Shown here piece by piece: positions 15,344 to 25,141 of a DNA stretch of 34,742 nt (position 1 is its first letter; every line of letters begins with the position of its first letter). The stretch spans positions 1-34,742 of the forward strand of contig NBLJ01000008.1 of NCBI GenBank assembly GCA_002084545.1. The letters are read 5' to 3'. The DNA is from Desulfobacteraceae bacterium 4572_123 (GTDB lineage: Bacteria; Desulfobacterota; Desulfobacteria; Desulfobacterales; 4572-123). The translations under genes and the position numbers were made by a program. Under the pieces are notes generated by a model that saw nothing but the letters and a program-made list of their open reading frames with translations, did no database searches and was not told the DNA's origin.

Positions 15344-16201
15344 ATGAAAACTTATTACGAATGTATACCCTGTTTATTACGCCAGACCGTGGATGCGGTC
15401 CGATTTGCATCCGATGATCCCAAGATCCATGAGGCGGTGCTGCGTGAAGTGCTGAAGCTCGCAGCTGATATGGATCTGCGGCAGACTCCGCCCATGATGG
15501 CGCGGAACATCCATCGCACGATTCGCCGATATTCCGGCAACGACGATCCTTATTTACAGGTGAAACAGGACTTCAACCGGATGGCTCTGAACCTGTACCC
15601 GGATTTAAAAAAGCGGGTGACTCAATCACCAGACCCGGTGAGTACGGCAGTCCGTCTGGCTATCGCCGGCAACATGATCGATTTCGGGGCCCGGCGGGAC
15701 ATGGATCAGGACTTTGTTCTGGCCGGTATCCAAAACGCTCTGACATGCGATCTCGTCGGCGATATTCAGGCATTTAAAAATGCCGTGAACAGGGCCGACC
15801 GCATTTTATACCTGGGGGACAATACAGGGGAAATCGTTTTTGACCGGCTGCTGATCGAAACTCTTCCCTCGGATAAAATTATTTTTGCAGTGAGGGGATA
15901 CCCCGTGCTTAACGACGCCACCATTGAAGATACAAAAGAGGTAGGGCTCTTTAATATCGTGAAGGTGATCGACAACGGTTCGGATGCACCAGGAACAATT
16001 CTTGAGGATTGTTCGCCGGAATTTGCAGAGCATTTTAATGCCGCTGATTTTGTTATCGCCAAAGGACAGGGCAATTATGAAACCCTGTCCGATGCAGACA
16101 AACGCATATTTTTTCTCTTGCAGGCAAAATGTCCCGTCATAGCGGCGGATATAGGCTGTGAAGTCGGGCGCCTGATAGTAAAGACAAATGCGGAAAGATG
16201 A
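15344..16201 (+). CDS. DUF89 / ARMT1-like metal-dependent phosphatase
   Basis: A 285-residue protein starting with a CIPC pair (C7, C10) and carrying YLGDNTGEIVFDRLL (about 163) and IAKGQGNYETLSD (about 243), the two hallmark motifs of DUF89. The Asp and Asn residues there bind the divalent metal. Eukaryotic and archaeal relatives are damage-control phosphatases acting on sugar phosphates and related metabolites. The prokaryotic subgroup with N-terminal CxxC has no settled substrate. It is monocistronic and divergent from metV. GAAAGG precedes the ATG. Membership is certain; the role is not. Confidence 0.9.
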   Translation: MKTYYECIPCLLRQTVDAVRFASDDPKIHEAVLREVLKLAADMDLRQTPPMMARNIHRTIRRYSGNDDPYLQVKQDFNRMALNLYPDLKKRVTQSPDPVSTAVRLAIAGNMIDFGARRDMDQDFVLAGIQNALTCDLVGDIQAFKNAVNRADRILYLGDNTGEIVFDRLLIETLPSDKIIFAVRGYPVLNDATIEDTKEVGLFNIVKVIDNGSDAPGTILEDCSPEFAEHFNAADFVIAKGQGNYETLSDADKRIFFLLQAKCPVIAADIGCEVGRLIVKTNAER

Positions 16202-16227
16202 ATTAAATACCGTCAATTCGGGAATTT

Positions 16228-17568
16228 TTACATTTTTTTCAATAATTGATTGGCGGCGGTGAGCATGGGGTCCCAGGTTGGACCAAAGGGTGGGGCATAG
16301 GCCAGATCGGTCTGGCTGAACTGTTCCACCGTCATATTAGCGTGAAGTGCAACGGCTATACCGTTTATGCGATGGGCCACGCCCTCGCGTCCAAGCATCT
16401 GAACCCCCAGAAGACGTCCGGATGACCTGTCCCCGACCATATGAACCTTGATGGGTGTGCTGCCCGGGTGAGCATGGGCACGGGATCGGGTGGTCACCAG
16501 GATTTCAGCCGGGGAAAAACCGTGGTTTGATGCTTCGGCGGCCGTCAGGCCGGTGCGCGCCACCTGGAGGTCAAAAACTTTGAAAACAGCGGTTCCCGCG
16601 ATTCCGTCGAGCCGGGCCGGTTTGTCGCAGACATTATCCGCGGCGGCCCATCCGGCCCGATTGGCCCGCAGGGCAAGGGGAATCCAGGTTTTTTCATTGC
16701 TGACGACATGGAATGCATCGGCACAGTCCCCGGCGGCAAAGATGTGTGGATTGGAGGTTTGAAGTGTCCGGTCCACTGCAATGGCTTTAGCCGTGCCGAG
16801 TGTGAGACCGGCATCTTCGGCGATTTGACTGTTCGGGGTAACCCCGATGGCAACGATCACAAGATCGGCATCAAGGGTAAGATCCTTACAGATAACTTTG
16901 AGGCCGTCGCCAACGGATTCAATGTTTTGGATTGCATGTCCGGCAAAAAGCTTTGCGCCGTTGGCGATAAGCTCTTTTTTGACTGTATCAGACATTTCTT
17001 CGGGCATCCATGGCAGCAATACCGGACGTGGTTTCACCATACTTACTTCAATATCCAGTTTTCGAAGGGCTTCGCACATTTCAAGGGCGATATATCCCAT
17101 GCCGACAATGGTGGCCTTTTTTGTGTGTTTGTTTTTAATGAATGTTTTAATCCGCCGTCCGTGATCAAGAGTTTTTAAAGGCATTACACCCGGCAGATCA
17201 AACCCCGGCAGATCCGGGATGATGGGTGAAGCGCCGGTGGCGATCAACAGCTTGTCATAATTAAAGGAAACATCAACACCGCTGGTATTAGTTCCGTGTA
17301 CAATTTTTTCGGATGTATTGATTTTTTCGGCACAATGGCCGGTCAACAGGTTAATGCCCTGTTTTTCACGAAAAACCTGGGCCTGGCGAACAACCAGTTC
17401 TTCTATTTTTCGGTTTTGATCACCAATATTGTATGGCATGCCACAGGCGCTGTATGAAACATCCGTGGTTTTTTCAAGTACCGTAATTTCCATATCCGGC
17501 ATGGACCGTCCGGCCCTGCTTGCTGCACTCATTCCGGCGGCATCCGCGCCAATGATTACAAATCGCAT
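16228..17568 (-). CDS. CoA-disulfide reductase / NADH oxidase-like FAD oxidoreductase
   Basis: A 446-residue single-Cys flavoprotein. It has an N-terminal FAD motif (VIIGADAAGMSAASRA), the redox-active Cys42 in SYSACGMPY, an NAD(P) motif (ATIVGMGYIALEM, about 152), GIFAAGD-like HIFAAGDCAD, and a C-terminal dimerisation domain ending FGPTWDPML. The SACGMPY context with a lone Cys is typical of CoA-disulfide reductases, NAD(P)H sulfur reductases and NADH oxidases; no rhodanese domain is fused. It could reduce CoA-disulfides, CoA-persulfides or polysulfide, or consume O2. In a sulfur-using anaerobe the first options are likely, but sequence alone does not decide. It is convergent with the DUF89 gene. 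Confidence 0.9.
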   Translation of the reverse strand: MRFVIIGADAAGMSAASRAGRSMPDMEITVLEKTTDVSYSACGMPYNIGDQNRKIEELVVRQAQVFREKQGINLLTGHCAEKINTSEKIVHGTNTSGVDVSFNYDKLLIATGASPIIPDLPGFDLPGVMPLKTLDHGRRIKTFIKNKHTKKATIVGMGYIALEMCEALRKLDIEVSMVKPRPVLLPWMPEEMSDTVKKELIANGAKLFAGHAIQNIESVGDGLKVICKDLTLDADLVIVAIGVTPNSQIAEDAGLTLGTAKAIAVDRTLQTSNPHIFAAGDCADAFHVVSNEKTWIPLALRANRAGWAAADNVCDKPARLDGIAGTAVFKVFDLQVARTGLTAAEASNHGFSPAEILVTTRSRAHAHPGSTPIKVHMVGDRSSGRLLGVQMLGREGVAHRINGIAVALHANMTVEQFSQTDLAYAPPFGPTWDPMLTAANQLLKKM

Positions 17569-17690
17569 AATTCTCTCCTGTTGTGAGTGTTATAGATTTC
17601 AGGTTGCGGTATTGCAAAAAAAGATGATTGTGTTTATATAGCCTTCCAAAACAGAAATGTCAAAATGGTTCATGGGTTAAAGGTTCATGT

Positions 17691-17726
17691 TCTCGCAGGG
17701 CGGGCTTGTGCCCACCGAATCGGTCG
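17691..17726. repeat. REP-like short palindromic repeat, copy 1
   Basis: The core GGGCGGGCTTGTGCCCACC plus flanking AATCGG matches copy 2 at 21896-21927 with few differences. It lies just before hrpA and would add 26 unrelated residues if translation began at 17665, which argues for the downstream start at 17743. Confidence 0.6.
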
Positions 17727-17742
17727 AAGAACTTATAAAAAA

Positions 17743-20700
17743 ATGGGAAAATATACAGGGGCGGATGACGCCTTAAAACATATAGAAAAAAAACTGCCAC
17801 GGGCAATGGGCTCGGATCGTTATGCCCTGCTTGCGGAATTTCGAAAGATCCGGAAAATTATCCGGAGAGAATCCGCAGTGGAATCCGTAGTTTTACGGAT
17901 TGGGCGTCTGGAAAATAGATTGGCCGCCTCTGTCAGCAGACGCAGAGATCGGCTGGAAAATCGTCCCTTGCCTGTATATAATGAAAATCTTCCCATATTT
18001 GCAAAAAAAGAGGAGATTGTCGAGGCCATATCAAAGAATCAGGTGGTGATTATATCCGGGGCTACCGGCAGCGGCAAAACCACCCAGATTCCAAAATTCT
18101 GTCTGGCCGCGGGAAGGGGTATCGACGGCATGATCGGCTGTACCCAGCCTCGGCGGATTGCCGCTATCACCGTTGCCGCCCGTATTGCCGAAGAACTGGG
18201 TGAAGATATCGGCCGGTCCGTTGGTTATAAGATCAGGTTTGCCGATAAGAGCGGCAGCGATCCCTACATAAAGATCATGACCGACGGTATCCTGCTGGCG
18301 GAAACCCAGAGTGACCGGTCTTTAAATGCCTATGATACACTCATCGTGGATGAGGCCCATGAACGCAGCCTTAATATCGATTTTGTGCTGGGGATCTTAA
18401 AGAATCTGTTAAAACGCCGCGGAAATCTGAAACTTTTGATTACTTCGGCAACCATCGATACCCGGAAATTTTCCAAAGCATTTGATAATGCCCCCATCAT
18501 CGAGGTAACCGGCCGTACCTACCCGGTGAAGGTCCGGTATCAGGGCATTGACGGGGGTGGGGAAAATGATGAATCAACACATGTGGAAAAAGCCGTCCGG
18601 GCCATTGAAACCATACAGATGAGAACTCCCTTTGGCGACATCCTGGTGTTTATGCCCACGGAACAGGATATTCGTGAAACCTGCGAAATGCTCAACGGCC
18701 GTTCCTATCATAATGTCACTGTACTGCCTTTGTTCGGCAGGCTGTCGGCCGCCGAACAGACCCGGGTTTTCAAGAGCGCCCCGGGGCGAAAAATCATCGT
18801 GGCCACCAATGTGGCCGAGACATCCATTACCATTCCCGGGATCAGGTATGTTGTGGATACCGGCCTGGCCAGGATCTCCCATTATTCTCCCCGGACCCGG
18901 ACAACGGCCCTGCCGGTGATGCCGGTGTCGCGCAGCAGCGCGGACCAGCGCAAGGGGCGCTGCGGGCGGGTGTCCAATGGCGAATGTATCCGGCTTTATT
19001 CCGAAGAGGAGTATAATGACCGGGTTGAATTTACCCTGCCGGAAATATTGCGATCAAATCTTGCGGAAGTTATTTTGCGGATGATTTCCCTTAATCTCGG
19101 CGATATCGAAAAATTTCCGTTCATTGATAAACCCGCGCCAAAAAGTATCAAGGACGGGTTTGATTGCCTTATGGAGTTCGGCGCAATTAAAAAAGCCGGT
19201 ACAGGCAAAAAGGGCAGGGCCGGCGGAGGGGATGGTGCTTTTGTTTTGACACCCAAAGGCCGGATCATGGCGAGACTGCCCATTGACCCCCGGTTATCGC
19301 GAATGCTGATTCAGGCCCATGATGAGGGGTGTGTTCCTTCCATGACCGTGATTGCAGCGGCCCTGAGTATTCAGGATCCCCGGGAAAGACCCGCTGAAAA
19401 AGCAAAATCAGTCGATCAGGCCCGGAGCCTGTTCAATGATCCTGCATCTGATTTTGTCACATTACTGAACCTCTGGAAAGGATATCAGACCGCCTGGCGC
19501 ACAGGTAAAAAAAACGGTCAGATTACAAAGCATATTAAAAAGTTCTGCAGCCGGTATTTTCTTTCTTTCAAGCGAATGCGCGAATGGCATGATATCCACG
19601 CCCAGCTTTCGGATATTCTGCGGGAAAATAAACTTTGCGGCAGTCATGCGGAGATTTCACCCGGAACAGGCGTGCAACCTGGCGCCGCGGCCCAAAAAGG
19701 TTCCAGACATCCTAAAAACGCCGTCTTCGGTGCGCTGTATACGGCCATTCATAAATCCATTGTAAGTGGTTTTCTAAGCAATATTGCGCTCAAAAAAGAG
19801 CAGTACATCTTCAAGGGGACCAAGGGCCGCGAACCCATGATTTTTCCCGGCTCCAATCTTTTCAAGAGCGCCGGCAACTGGATCGTGGCCGCGGAGATGC
19901 TGGAAACCTCCCGGTTGTATGCCAGGACGGTTGCCAATATCGACAGTGCCTGGCTGGAGGAACTGGCACGGGAGCAGTGCCGCTCCATCTACCTGGACCC
20001 TCACTGGGAAAGAAACCGGGGAGAGGTAACAGCCTATGAGCAGGTCAGCCTTTACGGTCTGGTGATTGTATCCAGGAGGCCGGTCTCATACGGCCGCATC
20101 AATCCTGACGAAGCATCGGACATCTTTATCCGCAGCGCCCTGGTGGAGGAAGATGTCAGGCAGATGCCCGGGTTCATGCGGCACAATCGAAAGATTATCG
20201 ATAAGATCCAGGAGATGGAAAACAGGGTCAGAAGAAAAGATATTCTCGTTGACACAGAGGATATCTTTCAGTTTTACCGCGAACATCTGGCCGGGATTTA
20301 TGATCTGCGGACCCTTCAAAGGTATATTAAAACAAAAGGCGGCGACGGGTTTTTAAAACTGACCAAAGAATTTCTGGTGCGCAGGGTTCCGGATGAGAAT
20401 GAACTGGATCTTTACCCGGACAGGGTTACTCTGGGTAATCGAAGCTATGGGTGCAACTATTGTTTTGATCCGGGCAGGGCGGAAGACGGCGTGACCGTTA
20501 AAATTCCGGCGTCGACAGCGTCGGCGGTTCCTTCCGATGCCATGGACTGGCTGGTCCCCGGACTTTTTAAAGAAAAAGTAACGGCATTGATCAAAGGCCT
20601 GCCCAAAACCTATCGTAAAAGGCTGGTCCCGGCGACCGCTACGGCGGCAATTATTGCCCGTGAAATGCCCAGATCCGATAAGCCTCTTCTCACAGCACTG

Positions 20701-21795
20701 GGTGAATATATCCATGCCCGTTTTAACGTTGATATTCCTGCTGCGGCCTGGCCCGCGGATGAACTGCCCGAGCATCTCAAGATGCGGATTGCCCTTACCG
20801 ATCCCATGGGAAAGCCGATCTGCACCAGCCGGGATAAAACCATATTGACCCGTGATATATCCCGGACCACTGAGTCGGATGCCATGGCAGCGGCCAGAAA
20901 ACAGTGGGAAAAGACAGGAATTGTGAAATGGACGTTTGGTGATCTGCCGGAAATGGTGAAGATAAACGAATCGGCCGGCCGGAAATGGGAGACATGGCCC
21001 GCGCTGGAGGCGGATAAAGACAGTGTCAATCTGCGATTGTTTACAACTCATGCAAGGGCGCTGACCAGTCATAAAAAGGGCGTTGCCTGCCTATATACCC
21101 TCTGTTTAAAAAAGGAGTTGAAATTTTTAAAAAAATCTTTGCAGCTGTCCGGGGCCGACAAGGCCCGGGCCGATTATCTTTTCGGCAGCAGCAAAATTTC
21201 AGAGCATCTGTATGAGGCTGTTGTAAGGGACCTTTTTTATAAGAATATCCGTCGTCAGGAGGAATTTAACGCCCATGCCGCTGCCGTGGTGCCCTGTATG
21301 GTGGAACGGGGCCGGCACCTGGTGCAGGCAGTATCGCCCGTCCTTGAAGCACTCCATGAAACGCGGATGCTTTTCAGCGATATGGAAAATGCCAATCGCT
21401 TCAAGCCTTCCGTCTTGAGTGTTGTTGCCGGAGCACGGGCGGATATCGCCAATCTGGTGCCGGAAACATTCATTGAAATCTATGATGTGAAGCGGTTTAT
21501 TCACCTGCCGCGTTATATCCGGGCCATTGGCATACGGGCTCAGAGGGCCGGGATCAGCCCTGAGAAAAATAAAATTCGGGAAAAAGTGGTAGGCGTTTAT
21601 ACAGATCATCTCCAGAGGCTGTTAAAGGGGCTGACACCGCTGACAAGTGATAAAAAACGGACCGCTGTGGAAGAATATTTCTGGCTCCTGGAGGAATACA
21701 AGGTGTCGGTTTTTGCCCAGGAATTAAAGACCGCAGTACCGGTTTCCCGGAAAAGGCTGGATCAGGCACTGAGCCGGATTGAAAGGATGGCATGA
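17743..21795 (+). CDS. hrpA: ATP-dependent RNA helicase HrpA
   Basis: A 1350-residue DEAH-box helicase from this start. The Walker A is GATGSGKTT (106-114), the DEAH box 203-206, motif III SAT, and motif VI is QRKGRCGRV. The winged-helix, ratchet and OB-like regions and the long C-terminal HrpA domain (DUF3418-type, ending about residue 1340) follow. E. coli HrpA is about 1300 residues and acts on mRNA processing and stalled ribosomes. I prefer ATG 17743 because the in-frame ATG at 17665 would put a dispersed palindromic repeat in the coding sequence; neither has a strong ribosome-binding site. The gene stands alone, with a copy of that repeat on each side. Confidence 0.95.
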   Translation: MGKYTGADDALKHIEKKLPRAMGSDRYALLAEFRKIRKIIRRESAVESVVLRIGRLENRLAASVSRRRDRLENRPLPVYNENLPIFAKKEEIVEAISKNQVVIISGATGSGKTTQIPKFCLAAGRGIDGMIGCTQPRRIAAITVAARIAEELGEDIGRSVGYKIRFADKSGSDPYIKIMTDGILLAETQSDRSLNAYDTLIVDEAHERSLNIDFVLGILKNLLKRRGNLKLLITSATIDTRKFSKAFDNAPIIEVTGRTYPVKVRYQGIDGGGENDESTHVEKAVRAIETIQMRTPFGDILVFMPTEQDIRETCEMLNGRSYHNVTVLPLFGRLSAAEQTRVFKSAPGRKIIVATNVAETSITIPGIRYVVDTGLARISHYSPRTRTTALPVMPVSRSSADQRKGRCGRVSNGECIRLYSEEEYNDRVEFTLPEILRSNLAEVILRMISLNLGDIEKFPFIDKPAPKSIKDGFDCLMEFGAIKKAGTGKKGRAGGGDGAFVLTPKGRIMARLPIDPRLSRMLIQAHDEGCVPSMTVIAAALSIQDPRERPAEKAKSVDQARSLFNDPASDFVTLLNLWKGYQTAWRTGKKNGQITKHIKKFCSRYFLSFKRMREWHDIHAQLSDILRENKLCGSHAEISPGTGVQPGAAAQKGSRHPKNAVFGALYTAIHKSIVSGFLSNIALKKEQYIFKGTKGREPMIFPGSNLFKSAGNWIVAAEMLETSRLYARTVANIDSAWLEELAREQCRSIYLDPHWERNRGEVTAYEQVSLYGLVIVSRRPVSYGRINPDEASDIFIRSALVEEDVRQMPGFMRHNRKIIDKIQEMENRVRRKDILVDTEDIFQFYREHLAGIYDLRTLQRYIKTKGGDGFLKLTKEFLVRRVPDENELDLYPDRVTLGNRSYGCNYCFDPGRAEDGVTVKIPASTASAVPSDAMDWLVPGLFKEKVTALIKGLPKTYRKRLVPATATAAIIAREMPRSDKPLLTALGEYIHARFNVDIPAAAWPADELPEHLKMRIALTDPMGKPICTSRDKTILTRDISRTTESDAMAAARKQWEKTGIVKWTFGDLPEMVKINESAGRKWETWPALEADKDSVNLRLFTTHARALTSHKKGVACLYTLCLKKELKFLKKSLQLSGADKARADYLFGSSKISEHLYEAVVRDLFYKNIRRQEEFNAHAAAVVPCMVERGRHLVQAVSPVLEALHETRMLFSDMENANRFKPSVLSVVAGARADIANLVPETFIEIYDVKRFIHLPRYIRAIGIRAQRAGISPEKNKIREKVVGVYTDHLQRLLKGLTPLTSDKKRTAVEEYFWLLEEYKVSVFAQELKTAVPVSRKRLDQALSRIERMA

Positions 21796-21817
21796 GATGA
21801 AGACTGAAGGTGGTTTA

Positions 21818-21833
21818 GGCTGAAGGCTGAAGG
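21818..21833. repeat. GGCTGAA tandem heptamer
   Basis: GGCTGAAGGCTGAAGG is two heptamers plus two bases, just after hrpA. A related GACTGAAGG lies at 21802-21810. The same heptamer occurs at 412-422. This marks a short dispersed tandem repeat of no known function. Confidence 0.55.
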
Positions 21834-21895
21834 TTGGTTCGGTTGAACAGCTTTTGAGCCCAGGCCATATGGAATTTTCAATCATGTTGATTGTT

Positions 21896-21927
21896 TATCG
21901 TAGGGTGGGCTGTGCCCACCAAATCGG
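21896..21927. repeat. REP-like short palindromic repeat, copy 2
   Basis: The perfect hairpin GGTGGGC-TGT-GCCCACC (21904-21920) with flanking AATCGG matches copy 1 at 17691-17726, with which it brackets hrpA. It lies between the convergent hrpA and glycosyltransferase genes. Confidence 0.65.
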
Positions 21928-21964
21928 CACAATCAATATCCTTTTGAATTTCAGCATTCCTTTT

Positions 21965-22798
21965 TTACATCCCAGGGTAACTGTCTGCAAGGCGGATATA
22001 GTAAGAAGCTTCATCTTTGCGTCCGCGCTTGCGGCATCCGGCAGCATAGATCGTACATTTTTTTTGAAGTACCGCAATTGCGGCTTTTGACTGGGATGCT
22101 GTAAGCTGTCCGCTTTGAAGTATTTTATACAGGGCCTGAACACGAAAGCGGTCCAGTCCCGGGGCCCTTGAAAGCTGGTCGGGATGACCGCCGTGCTTTA
22201 TAACCAGCGGGTCATCCACAAGATATATGGGATAGCGGCAACTGACCCGCAGCCACAGGTCATAGTCTTCGCAGGCCGGCAGGCTTTCATCAAAACAGCC
22301 GGTCTCATTTAAAAGTTCTTTTTTTATCATCACTGCCGAAGGGCTGACCAGACACAGGTCCAGGGATCTCTCAAAGATCATGCCTGACGGTTTTTTATGG
22401 TATTTTCTGGGATTGACCCGGACGTTATTTCGTATCCAGATTTCCTGGGTCTGACAAATCAGGGCCTCCGGCCGGCGGATAAAAAAATCGATCTGACGGC
22501 TTAGTTTCCGTGGCAGCCATGTATCGTCCGAATCCAGAAATGCCAGAAAATCGCCGGCAGCCTCCGCAATACCACGGTTGCGGGCCGCGCTCACACCGGC
22601 GTTTGCCTGCCGGATCTGTTTCAGCCTGTCGGAATATCTATCGAGAAGATTCGGTGTATTATCGGTTGACCCATCATCTATGACAATCAGCTCGAAATTT
22701 TTGTATTCCTGAGTCAGGACGGAATCAATGGATTCCGCCAGGGTCCATGCACGGTTATAGGCCGGTATGATGACGCTTATCAGAGGGTTATTTTTCAT
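21965..22798 (-). CDS. Family 2 glycosyltransferase
   Basis: A 277-residue GT-A enzyme. The SVIIPAYNRAWTL opening, DDGSTDN (41-47) and the metal-binding FLDSDDTW (DxD at 89-91) are typical of GT2, and PACEDYDLWLR is the catalytic ED-type motif. No membrane segment is present, so it is a cytoplasmic enzyme probably making surface polysaccharide or glycan; donor and acceptor are unknown. I start at the ATG giving MKNNPLISV, since the 53 codons upstream in the longer frame are not glycosyltransferase-like. The ribosome-binding site is weak. It is isolated from other glycan genes. Confidence 0.92.
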   Translation of the reverse strand: MKNNPLISVIIPAYNRAWTLAESIDSVLTQEYKNFELIVIDDGSTDNTPNLLDRYSDRLKQIRQANAGVSAARNRGIAEAAGDFLAFLDSDDTWLPRKLSRQIDFFIRRPEALICQTQEIWIRNNVRVNPRKYHKKPSGMIFERSLDLCLVSPSAVMIKKELLNETGCFDESLPACEDYDLWLRVSCRYPIYLVDDPLVIKHGGHPDQLSRAPGLDRFRVQALYKILQSGQLTASQSKAAIAVLQKKCTIYAAGCRKRGRKDEASYYIRLADSYPGM

Positions 22799-23171
22799 TG
22801 AATTTAATGAAATTATCATAAAAATATCGGCCAAATGCAAGCGTAAAGTCAAGAATGCCCGAAACCTGAAAGATTGTTCCGCGCAAGCATGCGGTATCGA
22901 GCATCTCCAAAATCCCGGAATCCTGGCCGGTTTTATAGCAAAATTTTGTCTTGACAATTAAATATCTACACACTACTTTAATTTTACTTGCTTTGATGAT
23001 ACCGAGAACCGTTCCCGGGGTTTCAATTCCCCGCCCCGCCGCATATTGGGGCTAAACCGGTTATAGAATCCTGCAATCCTAAATTTTCCTTTATTTCAAT
23101 TTTTCACCAAAGCACCAAGATCCGATCTGTGTGAGTTATATCTATGCTTTTAAAAAAAGGAGAAGGGAAAG
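22799..23171. other. Intergenic region with a possible promoter for the DUF1566 gene
   Basis: A 373-base gap between divergent genes. TTGACA at 22951-22956 with a weak TACTTT at 22974-22979 (17-bp spacer) is a candidate plus-strand promoter. CGGGG (23016-23020) and CCCCG (23029-23033) can form a small hairpin. I see no gene and no RNA fold I recognise. Confidence 0.3.
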
Positions 23172-23657
23172 ATGTCTAAAAAAATATCATCAGTTGTGTT
23201 GGTAATCATGCTCTGTATGTTTTTCAGCTGCACCATGCTACTGGCCGGTGAGCGTTTTACGGATAATGGAGACGGTACGGTTACTGATCATCAGTTAGGT
23301 GTCATGTGGTCCAAGTACGACAACCAGGGTGATATCAGCTGGATACAGGCAAATAAATGGGTTGAATACACCTTTCCCGATACCATTAAACCAAAGTATG
23401 ACGATTGGCGTCTGCCGACACTGGAGGAGCTGAAAAGTCTTCATGTGCGAGATAAGGCATACAAGGGGTATGAAACGGATTGCGGACAGAAAGTGAAGAT
23501 CGTGTCTGACATACGGCTGAGCTGCGGATGGGTCTGGGCATCGGAGAAAGAAGAAATTACAGCCGGCCTGTTTAATTTTAATCGCGGGTACTATTACACA
23601 GACCGAATGTCGAAAAGGCGGGCCTACCGGGCCCTGCCGGTGCGTGATCTGAAGTGA
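23172..23657 (+). CDS. Exported DUF1566 (Lcl C-terminal) domain protein
   Basis: A 161-residue protein. A hydrophobic signal segment (about 6-25) precedes the domain, and the mature part opens with RFTDNGDGTVTD and continues with GVMWSK, DDWRLPTLEELKSL and RALPVRD. These are the conserved features of DUF1566, related to the formylglycine-generating/C-type-lectin-like folds found in exported bacterial proteins. Cys20 in the signal might make it a lipoprotein, but the lipobox (FFSC) is poor. AAGGAGAAGGGAA gives a good ribosome-binding site. It is monocistronic, and no function is established. Confidence 0.85.
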   Translation: MSKKISSVVLVIMLCMFFSCTMLLAGERFTDNGDGTVTDHQLGVMWSKYDNQGDISWIQANKWVEYTFPDTIKPKYDDWRLPTLEELKSLHVRDKAYKGYETDCGQKVKIVSDIRLSCGWVWASEKEEITAGLFNFNRGYYYTDRMSKRRAYRALPVRDLK

Positions 23658-23928
23658 ATCGAATTTTTTTATTTGCTTCAAAATCAGTGCGTTGTAGTTT
23701 GCCGGCATTCTTGTTTGACTGTTTGATCTTCAATTTATATCTTTTTTAAAGATAAAATTATTGCGTTAAAAAGCTTTATTTGTTAAATACATAGCGCATT
23801 CTGAAAAAATAGTTTTTGTTTAATTGGGATTCATTGTGTAAATCTAATTTAGAAAAGGAGGGAATAAGGAAAGAATTATTCATTAAAGTCGTTTTTTTAA
23901 TAATTATTTTTTATCTAAGGAGGTTCAT

Positions 23929-24912
23929 ATGAAAAAAGGAATCGTTCTGTCTGTTGCATTTTTGTTCGCTGTTGTAATGATTATGGGGGCCGCCCCCACA
24001 ACCGCACAGGCCAAAGTTCAGTTCGTTACCATCGGAACCGGCGGTATTACCGGTGTTTACTATCCCACAGGCGGTGCCATTGCCAAAATGGTCAACAAGA
24101 AACGTAAAGAATATGGCATCCGGGCCACGGTTGAATCCACAGGTGGATCGGTGTTCAACATCAATGCCATTATGGCTGGTGACCTGGAATTCGGTGTTGC
24201 CCAGTCCGACCGCCAATACCAGGCTGTTAAGGGTATCGCCAACTGGAAAGACAAAGGACCCCAAAAAGACCTTCGTGCGGTATTTTCCATCCATCCTGAA
24301 AGTGTTGATCTGATTGCCGCGGTGGATGCCAATATCAACTGTCTGGCGGACCTCAAGGGAAAGCGCGTCAATGTCGGCAATATAGGTTCCGGTTACCGCA
24401 AAAATGCCCTTGATGCTTTAGAGGCCAATGGCCTGGACTATAAGAAAGATTTTCATGCGGAAAGCTTAAAGGCCGCCGAAGCCCCGGGTTTGATTCAGGA
24501 CGGTCGGATCGATGCCGCCTTCTACACTGTCGGACATCCCAGCGGGTATTACAAGGAAGCTACTTCCGGAGTACGCAAAGTAAAATTCGTGCCCATTACA
24601 AATATAGAAAGTCTTCTTGCAAAATATCCCTATTATGCAAAATCCGCAACGCTGATGAAAAACTATCCGGGTGCTGTAAATACTGAGGCCTCGGTTCCAA
24701 CCTTCGGTGTAAAGGCAACTCTCGTGACATCCATCAAGGTTCCCGATAATGTTGTATACGCCATTACTAAAGAGGTGTTTGATAATTTTGAGACCTTCAA
24801 GAAACTTCATCCGGCATACGAAGGCCTTACCAAGGAAAGTATGCTGACAGGTCTGTCCGCACCGTTTCATCCAGGTGCATTGAAATATTACAAGGAAGTC
24901 GGTCTTAAGTAA
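23929..24912 (+). CDS. TAXI-family TRAP transporter solute-binding protein
   Basis: A 327-residue periplasmic binding protein. The signal peptide (about 1-28) ends in AQA, and the mature protein opens with VTIGTGGITGVYYPTGGAIA, the TAXI signature. AGDLEFGVAQSD and LKGKRVNVGNIGSG follow. It captures substrate for the fused TRAP permease that begins 229 bp downstream. TAXI substrates are mostly dicarboxylates, glutamate or related organic acids; the exact ligand is unknown. AAGGAGG at optimal spacing marks the start. The 271-bp AT-rich region upstream is the likely promoter. Confidence 0.95.
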   Translation: MKKGIVLSVAFLFAVVMIMGAAPTTAQAKVQFVTIGTGGITGVYYPTGGAIAKMVNKKRKEYGIRATVESTGGSVFNINAIMAGDLEFGVAQSDRQYQAVKGIANWKDKGPQKDLRAVFSIHPESVDLIAAVDANINCLADLKGKRVNVGNIGSGYRKNALDALEANGLDYKKDFHAESLKAAEAPGLIQDGRIDAAFYTVGHPSGYYKEATSGVRKVKFVPITNIESLLAKYPYYAKSATLMKNYPGAVNTEASVPTFGVKATLVTSIKVPDNVVYAITKEVFDNFETFKKLHPAYEGLTKESMLTGLSAPFHPGALKYYKEVGLK

Positions 24913-25141
24913 AAAAAGGCCTGGTGGTTAGTGTTGTATAATAATTGCGGGCTGTGGCTGATATGGCTTCGGCCCGCTGTTATTTGCAGCTTGATGTTTA
25001 TGGAATTGTTGACAATGTGGATTTTTCCGGTGCCTTCGGTGCATTATCGGTACAGGTTATCTCTATTTGATTATTTTCGATCAGAGGAGCCGCGGGCATT
25101 TTCAATCTTGCATTATTTTTTCAGCAGACAAGGTGATTATA

